Positions 7,170-14,633 of a stretch of 18,745 nt of DNA are shown in pieces. The notes under the pieces were generated by a model. That model had not been told where the DNA came from. It was given only the letters and a program-made list of their open reading frames with translations, and ran no database searches. A program made the translations under genes and the position numbers. The stretch comes from Bacteroidaceae bacterium (GTDB taxonomy: Bacteria; Bacteroidota; Bacteroidia; Bacteroidales; Bacteroidaceae), in contig CAAGKZ010000055.1 of NCBI GenBank assembly GCA_900770665.1, positions 1-18,745 of the forward strand. The letters run 5' to 3'. Numbering within the stretch: the stretch's first letter is position 1; every line of letters begins with the position of its first letter.

Positions 7170-7187
7170 CGTGACCCCGGTGGGATT
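7170..7187. repeat. 18-bp duplicate of the tRNA-Arg 3' end
   Basis: CGTGACCCCGGTGGGATT (7170-7187) is identical to 7263-7280, which covers the 3' acceptor strand and the 3' T-stem of the tRNA-Arg gene. The copies are in direct orientation, 93 bp apart, with the tRNA terminator between them. The outer copy also forms the left arm of an imperfect hairpin at 7179-7205. It may be a remnant of a second tRNA or of an att site. Confidence 0.7.
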
Positions 7188-7224
7188 GACAAAGTCTATT
7201 CCACCTTTCCCTCGGACATACTTT

Positions 7225-7258
7225 GAAAAACAAAGCGCACTTTGTTTTCAAAGTGCGC
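7225..7258 (-). terminator. Intrinsic terminator of the tRNA-Arg gene
   Basis: On the minus strand a perfect 10-bp stem GCGCACTTTG/CAAAGTGCGC with loop AAAA (plus 7235-7258) is followed by TTTGTTTTTC. It begins 6 bp after the mature tRNA 3' end. Confidence 0.85.
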
Positions 7259-7264
7259 CTCTCG

Positions 7265-7338
7265 TGACCCCGGTGGGATTCAAACCCACGACCTTCAGAA
7301 CCGGAATCTAATGCTCTATTCAGCTAAGCTACAGGGCC
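7265..7338 (-). tRNA. tRNA-Arg (anticodon CCG)
   Basis: The minus strand folds as a 74-nt tRNA. The acceptor GGCCCTG pairs with CGGGGTC; a D arm GCTTAGCTGAATAGAGC follows. The anticodon stem TTAGA/TCTGA holds the loop TTCCGGT with anticodon CCG, reading codon CGG (arginine). The variable loop is AGGTC and the T arm is GTGGG-TTTGAAT-CCCAC. The discriminator is A. CCA is not encoded (CGAG follows), so it must be added after transcription. Promoter and terminator flank the gene. Confidence 0.95.
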
Positions 7339-7357
7339 GGCAATTCAATTGCGACTG

Positions 7358-7388
7358 CGAAGATAGCAATAATTTACCAAGAAACAAT
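7358..7388 (-). promoter_or_regulatory. Promoter of tRNA-Arg
   Basis: On the minus strand ATTG (7388-7385), a 19-bp spacer and TATCTTCG (7365-7358), one base from TAnnTTTG. The -7 box lies 19 bp upstream of the mature tRNA 5' end, leaving a short 5' leader for RNase P. Confidence 0.6.
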
Positions 7389-7427
7389 TGCTCTATTGAT
7401 AAAAAAGCAAATTGTTTTGTATCTTTT

Positions 7428-7460
7428 ATTGGCATTTTTAAAACAAAAGACCTATCTTTG
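7428..7460 (+). promoter_or_regulatory. Promoter of asnA-ung
   Basis: ATTG (7428-7431), a 21-bp spacer and TATCTTTG (7453-7460), a full -7 match. It gives a 5' untranslated region of about 80 nt of A-rich sequence before the asnA ATG at 7547. Confidence 0.6.
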
Positions 7461-7546
7461 CCAATATCAAGAAAGCAAAAAGCTATCACAGCAATAAAAA
7501 TCACAACAAAAACAGACAAAACAAAAACAATTTGTCAAAAAACAAA

Positions 7547-8584
7547 ATGAAACTGTATCAATTACCGCAGGAATACAAGCCATTGCTCGACCTGAAACAG
7601 ACCGAGCTTGCCATCAAGCAAATAAAGGAGACCTTCCAGCTCAACCTCTCATCATCACTGCGTCTGCGCCGCGTGACAGCGCCGCTGTTCGTGTTACAGG
7701 GAACAGGTCTCAACGATGACCTCAACGGATATGAGAACGCCGTAAGTTTCCCAATCCAGGACATGAACGGCGCCGTTGCCGAGGTGGTCCATTCACTTGC
7801 CAAATGGAAACGTGTGACACTTGCCGAGTACAACATTGCGCAAGGCTATGGCATATACACCGACATGAATGCCATCCGCGCACACGAAGAGCTCGACAAC
7901 CTGCACTCGCTCTATGTCGACCAATGGGACTGGGAGCGCGTAATCAACACCGAAGAGCGCACTGCGGCATTCCTTCGCAAAATTGTCAGCGACATCTACT
8001 CGGCCATACTCCACACAGAGTTTGCCTTGAGCGAGAGCTACCCGCAGCTAAAACCGTCACTCCCCGAGAAAATCACATTCATACACAGCGAGGAGCTACG
8101 TCTCAAATACCCCACCCTCACTCCAAAGGAGCGCGAGGAGGCAATTACCAAAGAGCACGGCGCCGTGTTCATCATAGGTATTGGCAACGAGCTTGGCGAC
8201 GGCATACCACATGACAACCGCGCCCCGGACTACGACGACTACAGCACCCCCAACGAAGATGGTTTCTATGGACTCAACGGCGACCTAATGATTTGGAGCG
8301 ATGTACTTGGCAAAGCCATGGAGCTCTCGTCAATGGGTATACGTGTGGACCGCGAAGCACTGTTGCACCAACTCAAAAAATCGGGCAAGGAGGAGCGCAA
8401 AGAGCTATATTTCCACCGTCGAATGCTGAACGGTGAACTGCCGCTTAGCATTGGCGGAGGTATCGGACAGTCACGTCTTTGTATGTTACTGTTGAAAAAA
8501 GCACACATAGGCGAGATACAGTCAAGCATCTGGCCCGATGAGATGCGCAACCGATGCAAGGAGATGAACATACCTATTATATAA
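7547..8584 (+). CDS. asnA: Aspartate-ammonia ligase (asparagine synthetase A)
   Basis: 345 residues from the ATG at 7547; an in-frame TTG at 7532 would add five Lys/Asn-type residues encoded by leader DNA and is rejected. The enzyme makes asparagine from aspartate, ammonia and ATP in the cytosol, with a class II tRNA-synthetase-like fold. Conserved blocks are plain: LDLKQTELAIKQIKETFQLN, SLRLRRVTAPLFV, EVVHSLAKWKR, GIYTDMNAIRAHEELDNLHS followed by LYVDQWDWERVI, and near the end LSIGGGIGQSRLCMLLL. Length is slightly above the E. coli enzyme (330), as usual in Bacteroidales. It is divergent from tRNA-Arg and only 6 bp upstream of ung, so the two form a transcription unit. Confidence 0.97.
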   Translation: MKLYQLPQEYKPLLDLKQTELAIKQIKETFQLNLSSSLRLRRVTAPLFVLQGTGLNDDLNGYENAVSFPIQDMNGAVAEVVHSLAKWKRVTLAEYNIAQGYGIYTDMNAIRAHEELDNLHSLYVDQWDWERVINTEERTAAFLRKIVSDIYSAILHTEFALSESYPQLKPSLPEKITFIHSEELRLKYPTLTPKEREEAITKEHGAVFIIGIGNELGDGIPHDNRAPDYDDYSTPNEDGFYGLNGDLMIWSDVLGKAMELSSMGIRVDREALLHQLKKSGKEERKELYFHRRMLNGELPLSIGGGIGQSRLCMLLLKKAHIGEIQSSIWPDEMRNRCKEMNIPII

Positions 8585-8590
8585 TAATAT

Positions 8591-9256
8591 ATGGACGTAA
8601 AAATCGAGCAGAGCTGGAAAGAGGTACTTGCCGGTGAATTCCAAAAGGAGTATTTCGCCAAGCTTACACAGTTTGTAAAAGAGGAGTACAATGGCGGCAC
8701 ACCCATATACCCACCTGCCAGACTCATATTCAATGCCTTCGACCATTGTCCGTTCGACAAGGTAAAGGTTGTCATCCTTGGTCAGGACCCCTACCATGGC
8801 GCAGGGCAAGCCAACGGTCTCTGCTTCTCGGTAAACAAAGGGATACCATTCCCGCCATCGTTGCTCAATATCTTCAAGGAGATACAGAGCGACCTGGGAA
8901 CACCCATTCCGCAGGATGGCGACCTCACCCGCTGGAGCGACCAGGGAGTGCTGCTGCTAAACGCTACCTTGACAGTGCGTGCATCACAGGCCGGTTCACA
9001 CCAGAAACGCGGTTGGGAGGAGTTCACCGATGCTGCCATACGCGAGCTTGCATCACGCCGCAGCGGCATCGTATTTATACTTTGGGGAAGCTATGCCCAG
9101 AAGAAAGGCGCATTCATCGACCGCAACAGACATCTTGTACTCTCATCGCCCCACCCGTCACCGCTTTCGGCCTATCAGGGATTCTTCGGCAATCACCACT
9201 TCAGCACAGCCAACAGATACCTTAAGGAGCAAGGTTTGAGCGAAATAAATTGGTAA
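8591..9256 (+). CDS. ung: Uracil-DNA glycosylase, family 1
   Basis: 221 residues, normal length. It removes uracil from DNA and starts base-excision repair. The water-activating motif GQDPYHGAGQANGLCFSV contains Asp66 (E. coli Asp64). The LLLNATLTVRASQAGSH block carries the uracil-recognising Asn. The DNA-intercalation loop is HPSPLSAYQGFFGNHHFS, with the catalytic His at its start. All family 1 key residues appear intact. ATG at 8591 is 6 bp after the asnA stop; no promoter fits in the gap, so translation follows asnA on the same message. Its 3' end faces lptD convergently, with one hairpin between them. Confidence 0.97.
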   Translation: MDVKIEQSWKEVLAGEFQKEYFAKLTQFVKEEYNGGTPIYPPARLIFNAFDHCPFDKVKVVILGQDPYHGAGQANGLCFSVNKGIPFPPSLLNIFKEIQSDLGTPIPQDGDLTRWSDQGVLLLNATLTVRASQAGSHQKRGWEEFTDAAIRELASRRSGIVFILWGSYAQKKGAFIDRNRHLVLSSPHPSPLSAYQGFFGNHHFSTANRYLKEQGLSEINW

Positions 9257-9266
9257 ACGGACATCT

Positions 9267-9313
9267 GCATAAAAGAAAATCCCGTTCCACGGCTATGCTG
9301 TGTGAGCGGGATT
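9267..9313 (-). terminator. Terminator between convergent ung and lptD, acting for lptD
   Basis: An inverted repeat with outer arms AATCCCGTTC (9278-9287) and GAGCGGGATT (9304-9313) ends on the minus strand in TTTTCTTTTATG, so the T tract serves lptD. The lptD stop codon (9314-9312) overlaps its edge. No T tract is seen for ung on the plus side, though the stem could still slow the polymerase. Confidence 0.75.
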
Positions 9314-12044
9314 AATCGTTATACCACTGTACATTCGAGCTGCGGCTGCTACGCTTGTCAATCTTCAGGGCATCGGCAAGCATCTGCGATGTCGCACGGA
9401 AACTGAAGTTATATGACACATACGGTGCAAGCACAATACCGCACGACATCTCAAAGCAATGCAGGTCGCGCGAAATATTCATTGTAGTAGTCGTCAACTT
9501 TCCATACTCAAAGTTATATCCCGACGTGAAGTTGATGCGCCAGTTGTCCGAAATGCCAATGTTGCCCGAGATATTAAGGTTCTGCGTAAACTTATACGGA
9601 TATCGCATATTCCTAAGGTTAATCTCGGCACTCCTATCCTCGGCCATTGTTATACCATAGGAGAGTGAAACGCTCCATGGGAACTTGAACGGCATATATC
9701 CGTCTTCGTCGACAGCCGCTTTCGTAGCCTTTGCCGCCTTACGCGTGCCCTTCTTAGCGCCCGCCTCCGGCAAATCGAGTTTATTGTCGCCGTCAAGTCC
9801 CTCATCAATACCATCCTCGCTGTCTTTACCGAACTTCGTCCTGAACCACTCCACTACCTTTTTATAGGTATTGTTGTTCAGAGTATATGAGAGGTTATGG
9901 CTCATACCTTGAAAACGACCGAAACGGCCATACGACCACTCGGTTCTGTCGCCCACAATTACCTGTCCTTTATCATTGAACTCGTATGCATACGTAGCCC
10001 ATGTTGCATTGAAGTTGAAAGTATAGTTCTTTGTCAGCTTCAACCTAAGACGTGTCGACAGGTTACTCCATGGTTTTGTCTTTGCCGCCAGATTGTACGA
10101 CAGCGAACCGCCAATCTCATCAATGAGACTGATTTTCTTCAGCGAATCGGTCTTCGTGCGCCACTTCATCTCAAGATTGTTGCTCACATTCAATGATATG
10201 CTACCGGTGCGTCCTTTTGACGGCACGCCGTACATAGCCCCCTGATAGGGAGAATACTCGACCGTACGCACCTCGCCATTGTCATCGGTGTAAACATATG
10301 TGTCATAATATCCATACCTCTCATTGCCGAAATCGGGCGCGAAGCTGAACGATAGCGAAGGTTTGAAGACATGACGCACCGTGTGTATGCGGCTGTTCTT
10401 TATGAAAGGCGCAGGCTTGTAGAAACCATAGAGAGTGGTATTCGCCGAGAGTGAGAGATTATAGTTGTAAACTCTGTGGAAACCGCCCACCGTATCACGC
10501 GCAACACTGTTTGTGACGTCGTTCCATGACTGGTTCACCTTTTTGAAGTACCATCGCTCGGTGTAATTGAAGCTCGGCGTAATGTTGATATTGTCAAACA
10601 ACTGGAATGTAGCACTGATGGGGATGCTGTGCTTCACACCATTGCTCCAGTCGGTAAGAATGTTCGATTTGAATATCAGATACTCCTTTGTAGAGATACT
10701 GTTGTTGAACTGTCCGCTATACGACAATGAAATCTTCTCGTACCAGCGCTCATCACCCTTTCGTTTCTTGCGTTTAAAGGGATACTTCTTCGACAACGAC
10801 ACATTCAGACTGGGCAGGTTCATTGAAATGACGGAGTCTTTCACATTCTGCGACAGTGATGCCGATGTAGATAATGTTAGACCTATTGACGGGAACGTAC
10901 GCGAATAGCTGACACTCGAAGTCCTCACACTTTGCGAACTGAGTACCGGATTGTAGAGACTCGAAAGGTTTGAACGCTCATAGTTGGCTGTAGAGAAGTT
11001 CACACTCGCCGAGAAGTTGCTGTTGGGGTGCGCCTTTGAATCCTGCCTGTGGTTCCATCCAATCCTGAAGTTCTTGCCCACAGAATAGTCGGGCAAGCCC
11101 TTTTCACCTGTCTTTGTTACAAGATAGCTGAAGTTTATGTTACCCGAGAACTTATAGCGTTTGGCATACGTTGACGCAGCACCCACGCCCCACGAGCCTT
11201 TGGTATATATTTCACCTGTGAGCTTGAGGTCAAACTTGTCGCTTATGGCAAAATAGTATCCACCGTCACGCAAATAAAAACCACGTTCCATCTCATCGCC
11301 ATACGTAGGCATGATAATTCCCGAAGAGTATTTGCTTGTGAAAGGGAAATATCCGAAGGGCAGAGCCAGTGGCAACGGCACATCCTCTACGACAAGATAG
11401 AGCGGACCCGACACCACATCCTTCTTGGGACGCACCTTTGCACGGGTCAGTTTTATGTAGAAGTGCGGATGCTCGGCGTCACAGGTGGTATACATTCCAT
11501 CCTGTGAATAGAAAACGTCGGTAGAGTCCTTTTTTGTCTTTCCACCCATGAGAAAGCCATCGCCCTGCTGAGTATAGACATTGCTTATGAAGCCTTTCCT
11601 GTTCTTGAAGTTATAGCTCATCCTGTCCGACTCATACGGTGTACCGCCATCCACAAAGACAGGCAACCCGGTCATCACACCCGTAGAATCGGGGCGTCCG
11701 TATGCATGCACAATGCTGCTGTCCATGTTCATCGAGATGATATCGGCAGCCAGCTCAATTTTGTCATATATCACCTTGCCGCTACCATAGAGAAAAGCAT
11801 TGCCGTTTGTAGACCACACCATCGAGTCGGTACTTTCGTAGTACACGGGCGCGTCAATGGCATCTTTTTTTGCCGGAACCTTCAACGAATCAACGGGAAC
11901 AAGCGCCGTGTCGACAGCCAACGAATCACGCAAATGGAATGAAGAGTAACCAGGAGCAAATGACAAATCGCCCGCCGAGACCCCTACAGAGGCGCTCAGC
12001 TGCAAGAAAATTGTCAATAAAAAAACTATTGCCCTATGTTTCAT
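9312..12044 (-). CDS. lptD: LPS-assembly outer-membrane protein LptD (Bacteroidota type)
   Basis: 910 residues. The signal peptide (about 1-24) ends in VSAG. An OstA/LptA-like beta-jellyroll follows (about 65-170: STDSMVWSTNGNAFLYGSGK, IELAADIISMNMDSSIVHAYG, YESDRMSYNFKNRKGFISN), then a long region of amphipathic strands typical of a beta-barrel, with many aromatic and Asn/Ser-rich turns (LSLSANTTLYGF, NLNISGNIGISDNW). LptD receives LPS from the periplasmic bridge and places it in the outer leaflet. Length fits Bacteroidota members, which exceed the E. coli protein (784). A Lys/Ala/Asp-rich segment near residues 740-780 looks like a loop rather than a strand. The cysteine pattern of the proteobacterial protein is not evident. 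A -7-like TATTTTTG lies at 12077-12070, but no -33 matches. Confidence 0.88.
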   Translation of the reverse strand: MKHRAIVFLLTIFLQLSASVGVSAGDLSFAPGYSSFHLRDSLAVDTALVPVDSLKVPAKKDAIDAPVYYESTDSMVWSTNGNAFLYGSGKVIYDKIELAADIISMNMDSSIVHAYGRPDSTGVMTGLPVFVDGGTPYESDRMSYNFKNRKGFISNVYTQQGDGFLMGGKTKKDSTDVFYSQDGMYTTCDAEHPHFYIKLTRAKVRPKKDVVSGPLYLVVEDVPLPLALPFGYFPFTSKYSSGIIMPTYGDEMERGFYLRDGGYYFAISDKFDLKLTGEIYTKGSWGVGAASTYAKRYKFSGNINFSYLVTKTGEKGLPDYSVGKNFRIGWNHRQDSKAHPNSNFSASVNFSTANYERSNLSSLYNPVLSSQSVRTSSVSYSRTFPSIGLTLSTSASLSQNVKDSVISMNLPSLNVSLSKKYPFKRKKRKGDERWYEKISLSYSGQFNNSISTKEYLIFKSNILTDWSNGVKHSIPISATFQLFDNINITPSFNYTERWYFKKVNQSWNDVTNSVARDTVGGFHRVYNYNLSLSANTTLYGFYKPAPFIKNSRIHTVRHVFKPSLSFSFAPDFGNERYGYYDTYVYTDDNGEVRTVEYSPYQGAMYGVPSKGRTGSISLNVSNNLEMKWRTKTDSLKKISLIDEIGGSLSYNLAAKTKPWSNLSTRLRLKLTKNYTFNFNATWATYAYEFNDKGQVIVGDRTEWSYGRFGRFQGMSHNLSYTLNNNTYKKVVEWFRTKFGKDSEDGIDEGLDGDNKLDLPEAGAKKGTRKAAKATKAAVDEDGYMPFKFPWSVSLSYGITMAEDRSAEINLRNMRYPYKFTQNLNISGNIGISDNWRINFTSGYNFEYGKLTTTTMNISRDLHCFEMSCGIVLAPYVSYNFSFRATSQMLADALKIDKRSSRSSNVQWYND

Positions 12045-12069
12045 TTACTCCATGTATAAAAACGAAAGG

Positions 12070-12077
12070 CAAAAATA
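12070..12077 (-). promoter_or_regulatory. Possible -7 element of lptD
   Basis: Minus-strand TATTTTTG, 26 bp upstream of the lptD ATG, matches TAnnTTTG perfectly, but no TTTG or TTG is found 19-21 bp upstream. The 122-bp gap between the HD gene and lptD supports separate transcription of lptD. Confidence 0.4.
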
Positions 12078-12166
12078 CGAAATAAAAAGGAGGTTTTTCT
12101 ATTTTTAAGATAAAAAAACATATGTTATTTATAAACGCGCGCGAAAGAGGGAGGCAAAAACATGCT

Positions 12167-12715
12167 TTACAAAAACATTTTCGCCCATTCCTTTACCTTT
12201 TCAACCGCATGCGGCGATATTTTGGCCATACTCTCCACCACCTGCTCAAACGTGCGTGCAGTTTCAAGATATTTTGTCTTTGAATAGAACTTGTCGGCAA
12301 AACATATCAATTGCTCCTCTAAAGTCTCGGGGACAAAATCCCTTACCGGCAAATTCCACCCCGATGCCATTATCTGTTCCTTTGTAAGCCCCGTACCGGT
12401 GTGGCGTTCACACACCCTTGCATGGCGCTCATATCCGCACGAGCGCAGCAACTCGGCACCAAGATAGCCATGACAAAGATAAGACTCTGTTCCACAGCAA
12501 TATATGCGCGGAGCATCGGTAAGGAAAATACCCAAATCGTGCAACATTGCAGCCTCCTCCACAAACTGCATGTCAACACCAAGCTCCGGATGGCGCCGCG
12601 CCATATCAAGCGCCAGTGCAGCAACCTTCTCGGCATGCACCATGTAAATCTTTTTCAACTCATCATCCTTTGGATAATAGAAATCTATTATCTCTTTCAC
12701 ATTTATCTTTTCCAT
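12167..12715 (-). CDS. HD-domain metal-dependent phosphohydrolase-like protein
   Basis: 182 residues, one HD domain. Metal-ligand candidates are ordered as in HDIG proteins: His27 in YMVHAEKV, His59-Asp60 in AAMLHDLGIF, His82 in YLCHGYLG, His105 in CERHTGTG, and Asp141 in LICFADKFYSKTK. The pattern fits a small soluble hydrolase of nucleotides or phosphate esters. The two extra histidines suggest the HDIG subgroup, often annotated as HD family phosphohydrolase. The substrate cannot be told. It lies upstream of lptD in the same direction, 122 bp apart; a functional tie is not evident. It has its own promoter, divergent from the polyphosphate operon. The start at 12715 gives MEKINVKEIIDFYYP, with no better alternative. 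Confidence 0.85.
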   Translation of the reverse strand: MEKINVKEIIDFYYPKDDELKKIYMVHAEKVAALALDMARRHPELGVDMQFVEEAAMLHDLGIFLTDAPRIYCCGTESYLCHGYLGAELLRSCGYERHARVCERHTGTGLTKEQIMASGWNLPVRDFVPETLEEQLICFADKFYSKTKYLETARTFEQVVESMAKISPHAVEKVKEWAKMFL

Positions 12716-12742
12716 AAAAAGTACGTTTCAGAAACCAATATC

Positions 12743-12773
12743 TAAAGGTACAAATTCCATTGCAAGATACAAA
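12743..12773 (-). promoter_or_regulatory. Promoter of the HD-domain gene
   Basis: On the minus strand TTTG (12773-12770), a 19-bp spacer and TACCTTTA (12750-12743), one base from the -7 consensus. It is 27 bp upstream of the ATG at 12715. Confidence 0.65.
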
Positions 12774-12844
12774 AGAAAAAACGCCTTTTAATACCACGAA
12801 ACTGCCATTTCGCTTAGCCACGTTGCAAAAACCAAGAAAAACAG

Positions 12845-12875
12845 GTTGCATATTAAATTAATTTATATATTTTTG
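12845..12875 (+). promoter_or_regulatory. Promoter of the VTC-DUF4956-DUF2490 operon
   Basis: GTTG (12845-12848), a 19-bp spacer and a perfect TATTTTTG (12868-12875), 31 bp upstream of the first ATG. It is the only consensus promoter seen before the six-gene run ending at 18178. Confidence 0.75.
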
Positions 12876-12906
12876 TGAAAGAGAGTACTATGCCCAAGCA
12901 ACAAGA

Positions 12907-13671
12907 ATGGAGAAAATCGCCGAAAAGACACTCCTGCTTCCCCCGATTACCCTCGAAGAGATGTCGGGCATAAAGCTGATGAACAGGACGGACACGAAAT
13001 TCGTGGCCACTCTTGAGCAACTGCACTCATTCCTGCTTGCCGTCCAAGGCAAATACTACATTCAGGAAATCGACGGCAAGCGCATTGCAAGCTATCACAC
13101 CACCTATTTCGATACGGCCGACTATCACATGTACGGCATACACCATGCAGGTCGTCAGGTGAGAGAGAAAATCCGCGTGCGCACCTACCTTGACAGCGAC
13201 CAGACATTCTTTGAAATAAAGAACAAGAACAACCATGGCCGCACCAAGAAAAAACGCATATCCATCAGAGAACACGATTCAGTGCCACAGGAACATGAGA
13301 ACATTATTCCCTTCATGGCAAAGCACGCCTGGTACACCATTGACGAGGTCTCGCCTGTCATAGAGAACTGGTTCAACCGCATAACCTTGGTGAATTTTGA
13401 AAAGACCGAGAGGCTGACAATAGACTTCAACCTGCGTTTCCACCACCTCAAGAGCGACGGGCACGACCGCCTGCAGCGTGTAGCCATCATTGAACTCAAG
13501 CGAGACGGCAATGTCCCCTCTCCGGCACTCGACATACTGCGCGAGGTGCGCATCAAACGCTCCGGGTTCAGCAAATACTGCATTGGCAGTGCACTCACCA
13601 ACAAAAGACTGAAAACCAACAACTTCAAGGAGCGCCTGAAAATGATTGAAAAAATGGAAAACAAACGATAA
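12907..13671 (+). CDS. VTC-domain protein, putative polyphosphate polymerase
   Basis: 254 residues, covering one VTC (triphosphate-tunnel) domain with no SPX domain or membrane anchor. Tunnel-type charged residues are visible: RTDTKFV (27-33), YHTTYFDTADYHMY (63-76), alternating basic residues in VREKIRVRTY (Lys88, Arg90, Arg92), FEIKNKNNHGR (Glu103, Lys105, Lys107), and IIELKRDG late in the protein. In yeast Vtc4 this domain makes polyphosphate from ATP; bacterial members are annotated as polyphosphate polymerase domain proteins, with activity mostly unproven. The gene opens the operon and is 17 bp from the DUF4956 gene, a common partner of VTC-domain genes in other bacteria. An upstream out-of-frame ATG at 12890 is not used. 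The start at 12907 matches the family's N-terminal length. Confidence 0.88.
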   Translation: MEKIAEKTLLLPPITLEEMSGIKLMNRTDTKFVATLEQLHSFLLAVQGKYYIQEIDGKRIASYHTTYFDTADYHMYGIHHAGRQVREKIRVRTYLDSDQTFFEIKNKNNHGRTKKKRISIREHDSVPQEHENIIPFMAKHAWYTIDEVSPVIENWFNRITLVNFEKTERLTIDFNLRFHHLKSDGHDRLQRVAIIELKRDGNVPSPALDILREVRIKRSGFSKYCIGSALTNKRLKTNNFKERLKMIEKMENKR

Positions 13672-13688
13672 AACAAAAAAACCATAAT

Positions 13689-14633
13689 ATGAAAAGAATT
13701 ACGACACTACTGCTATTGACCTTCGCAATACTTGCTTTCACTGATGCGAGTGCTGCGACCACAACACAAAACGCCGTTGCCGACAACGAAGTTGCCGCAA
13801 GCGCAGAAGCCCCTGTCGCAACGGTCGACGCTGTAACAGCAGCCACAGAGATCCAGGCACCGGCTGCAGAGCAACCTGCAAAAACCGACAAGAAGAAAAG
13901 CGATGCCGCAAACTACGGATTAGACCTAGATGAAGACAACAATGAAAAAATGGGTGTCGAAATCAAGGAAAAGCGACAGAGCGATGAGTTCATTGACACC
14001 GACCATGTCACAAAGCTGTTGATTGCATTCATCATCAACCTCATAGCCATTATGATAATAGTGCGCTGGCTCTATTACCCCAAATGCAAGCGTGGTGAAT
14101 TCTTCTTCACCTACATACTCATTGCCATAAGCACCTTCATGCTCATCTACGTGCTTGGCGACGTAAAACTCAAGGCCGGAATCGCACTTGGTCTCTTTGC
14201 CATGTTCAGCATCATACGCTACCGCACCGAGCAGATTGCCATACGCGAGATGACCTACCTGTTCACCATCATTGCCGTTAGCGCCATCAACGGACTCACC
14301 ATCAGTGAGTTGAGCATTGGCGAAGTAATAATAATAAACATTCTGTTCATCATTACAATCGTAATTTGCGAGAGCAAGCTCCTCATCAGCCACTACTCGT
14401 ACAAGGTGATAAAATATGACAACGTAAGCCTCATCACCCCCGACAAACGCGAAGAGCTCATTGCCGACCTTGAAAAGCGCACCGGACTTAAAATTATAAA
14501 AGTTGAAGTAGGTGCTATTGACTTCCTGAAGGATGCGGCAATTGTAAAGATGTATTACAAGAGCAACCAAGCAAACAATTCAGTAGACACAACCCTTAAA
14601 ACCCCTACAGATGAATACAAACTTAAAGAATAA
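13689..14633 (+). CDS. DUF4956 membrane protein with signal peptide and long periplasmic extension
   Basis: 314 residues. A signal-peptide-like N-terminus (1-22, cleavage near DASA) is followed by an Ala/Thr/Glu-rich low-complexity stretch (23-65), a Lys/Asp-rich segment and an acidic patch (79-87). Hydrophobic segments lie at about 108-128, 138-156, 162-176, 189-204 and 212-227. The DUF4956 signature is clear in GIALGLFAMFSIIRYRTEQI (164-183) followed by AIREMTYLF. The soluble C-terminal domain (about 230-314) has a ferredoxin-like pattern (LIADLEKRTGLKIIKVEVG). The role is unknown; the family is repeatedly found with VTC-domain and CotH-type genes, so it may feed or export polyphosphate or sense it. 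Most members I know start close to the first helix, so the roughly 100-residue extension is unusual. It overlaps the next gene by 23 bp. Confidence 0.87.
   Translation: MKRITTLLLLTFAILAFTDASAATTTQNAVADNEVAASAEAPVATVDAVTAATEIQAPAAEQPAKTDKKKSDAANYGLDLDEDNNEKMGVEIKEKRQSDEFIDTDHVTKLLIAFIINLIAIMIIVRWLYYPKCKRGEFFFTYILIAISTFMLIYVLGDVKLKAGIALGLFAMFSIIRYRTEQIAIREMTYLFTIIAVSAINGLTISELSIGEVIIINILFIITIVICESKLLISHYSYKVIKYDNVSLITPDKREELIADLEKRTGLKIIKVEVGAIDFLKDAAIVKMYYKSNQANNSVDTTLKTPTDEYKLKE

Noticed and set aside
7242..7550. Plus-strand ORF beginning MFSKCASRDPGGIQTHDLQN, looking like a small conserved protein
   Set aside because: Its conserved-looking part (RDPGGIQTHDLQNRN) is the antisense of tRNA-Arg and its terminator, a well-known false gene; the rest is the asnA promoter and leader.
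8746..9225. 159-codon plus-strand ORF overlapping ung
   Set aside because: The ung frame has all family motifs; this is a shifted frame with a composition rich in Arg, Pro and Ser.
12100..12145. Palindrome AACATATGTT with T run downstream of the HD gene as a terminator
   Set aside because: The stem is only five base pairs and A/T-rich, too weak to call.
12401..12745. Plus-strand ORF opposite the HD-domain gene
   Set aside because: The HD frame carries ordered metal ligands; the plus ORF runs into the HD promoter and lacks features of a protein.
13926..14570. 214-codon minus-strand ORF inside the DUF4956 gene
   Set aside because: It is antisense to a clear DUF4956 coding sequence, has no family-like motif and no promoter; it arises from codon bias.
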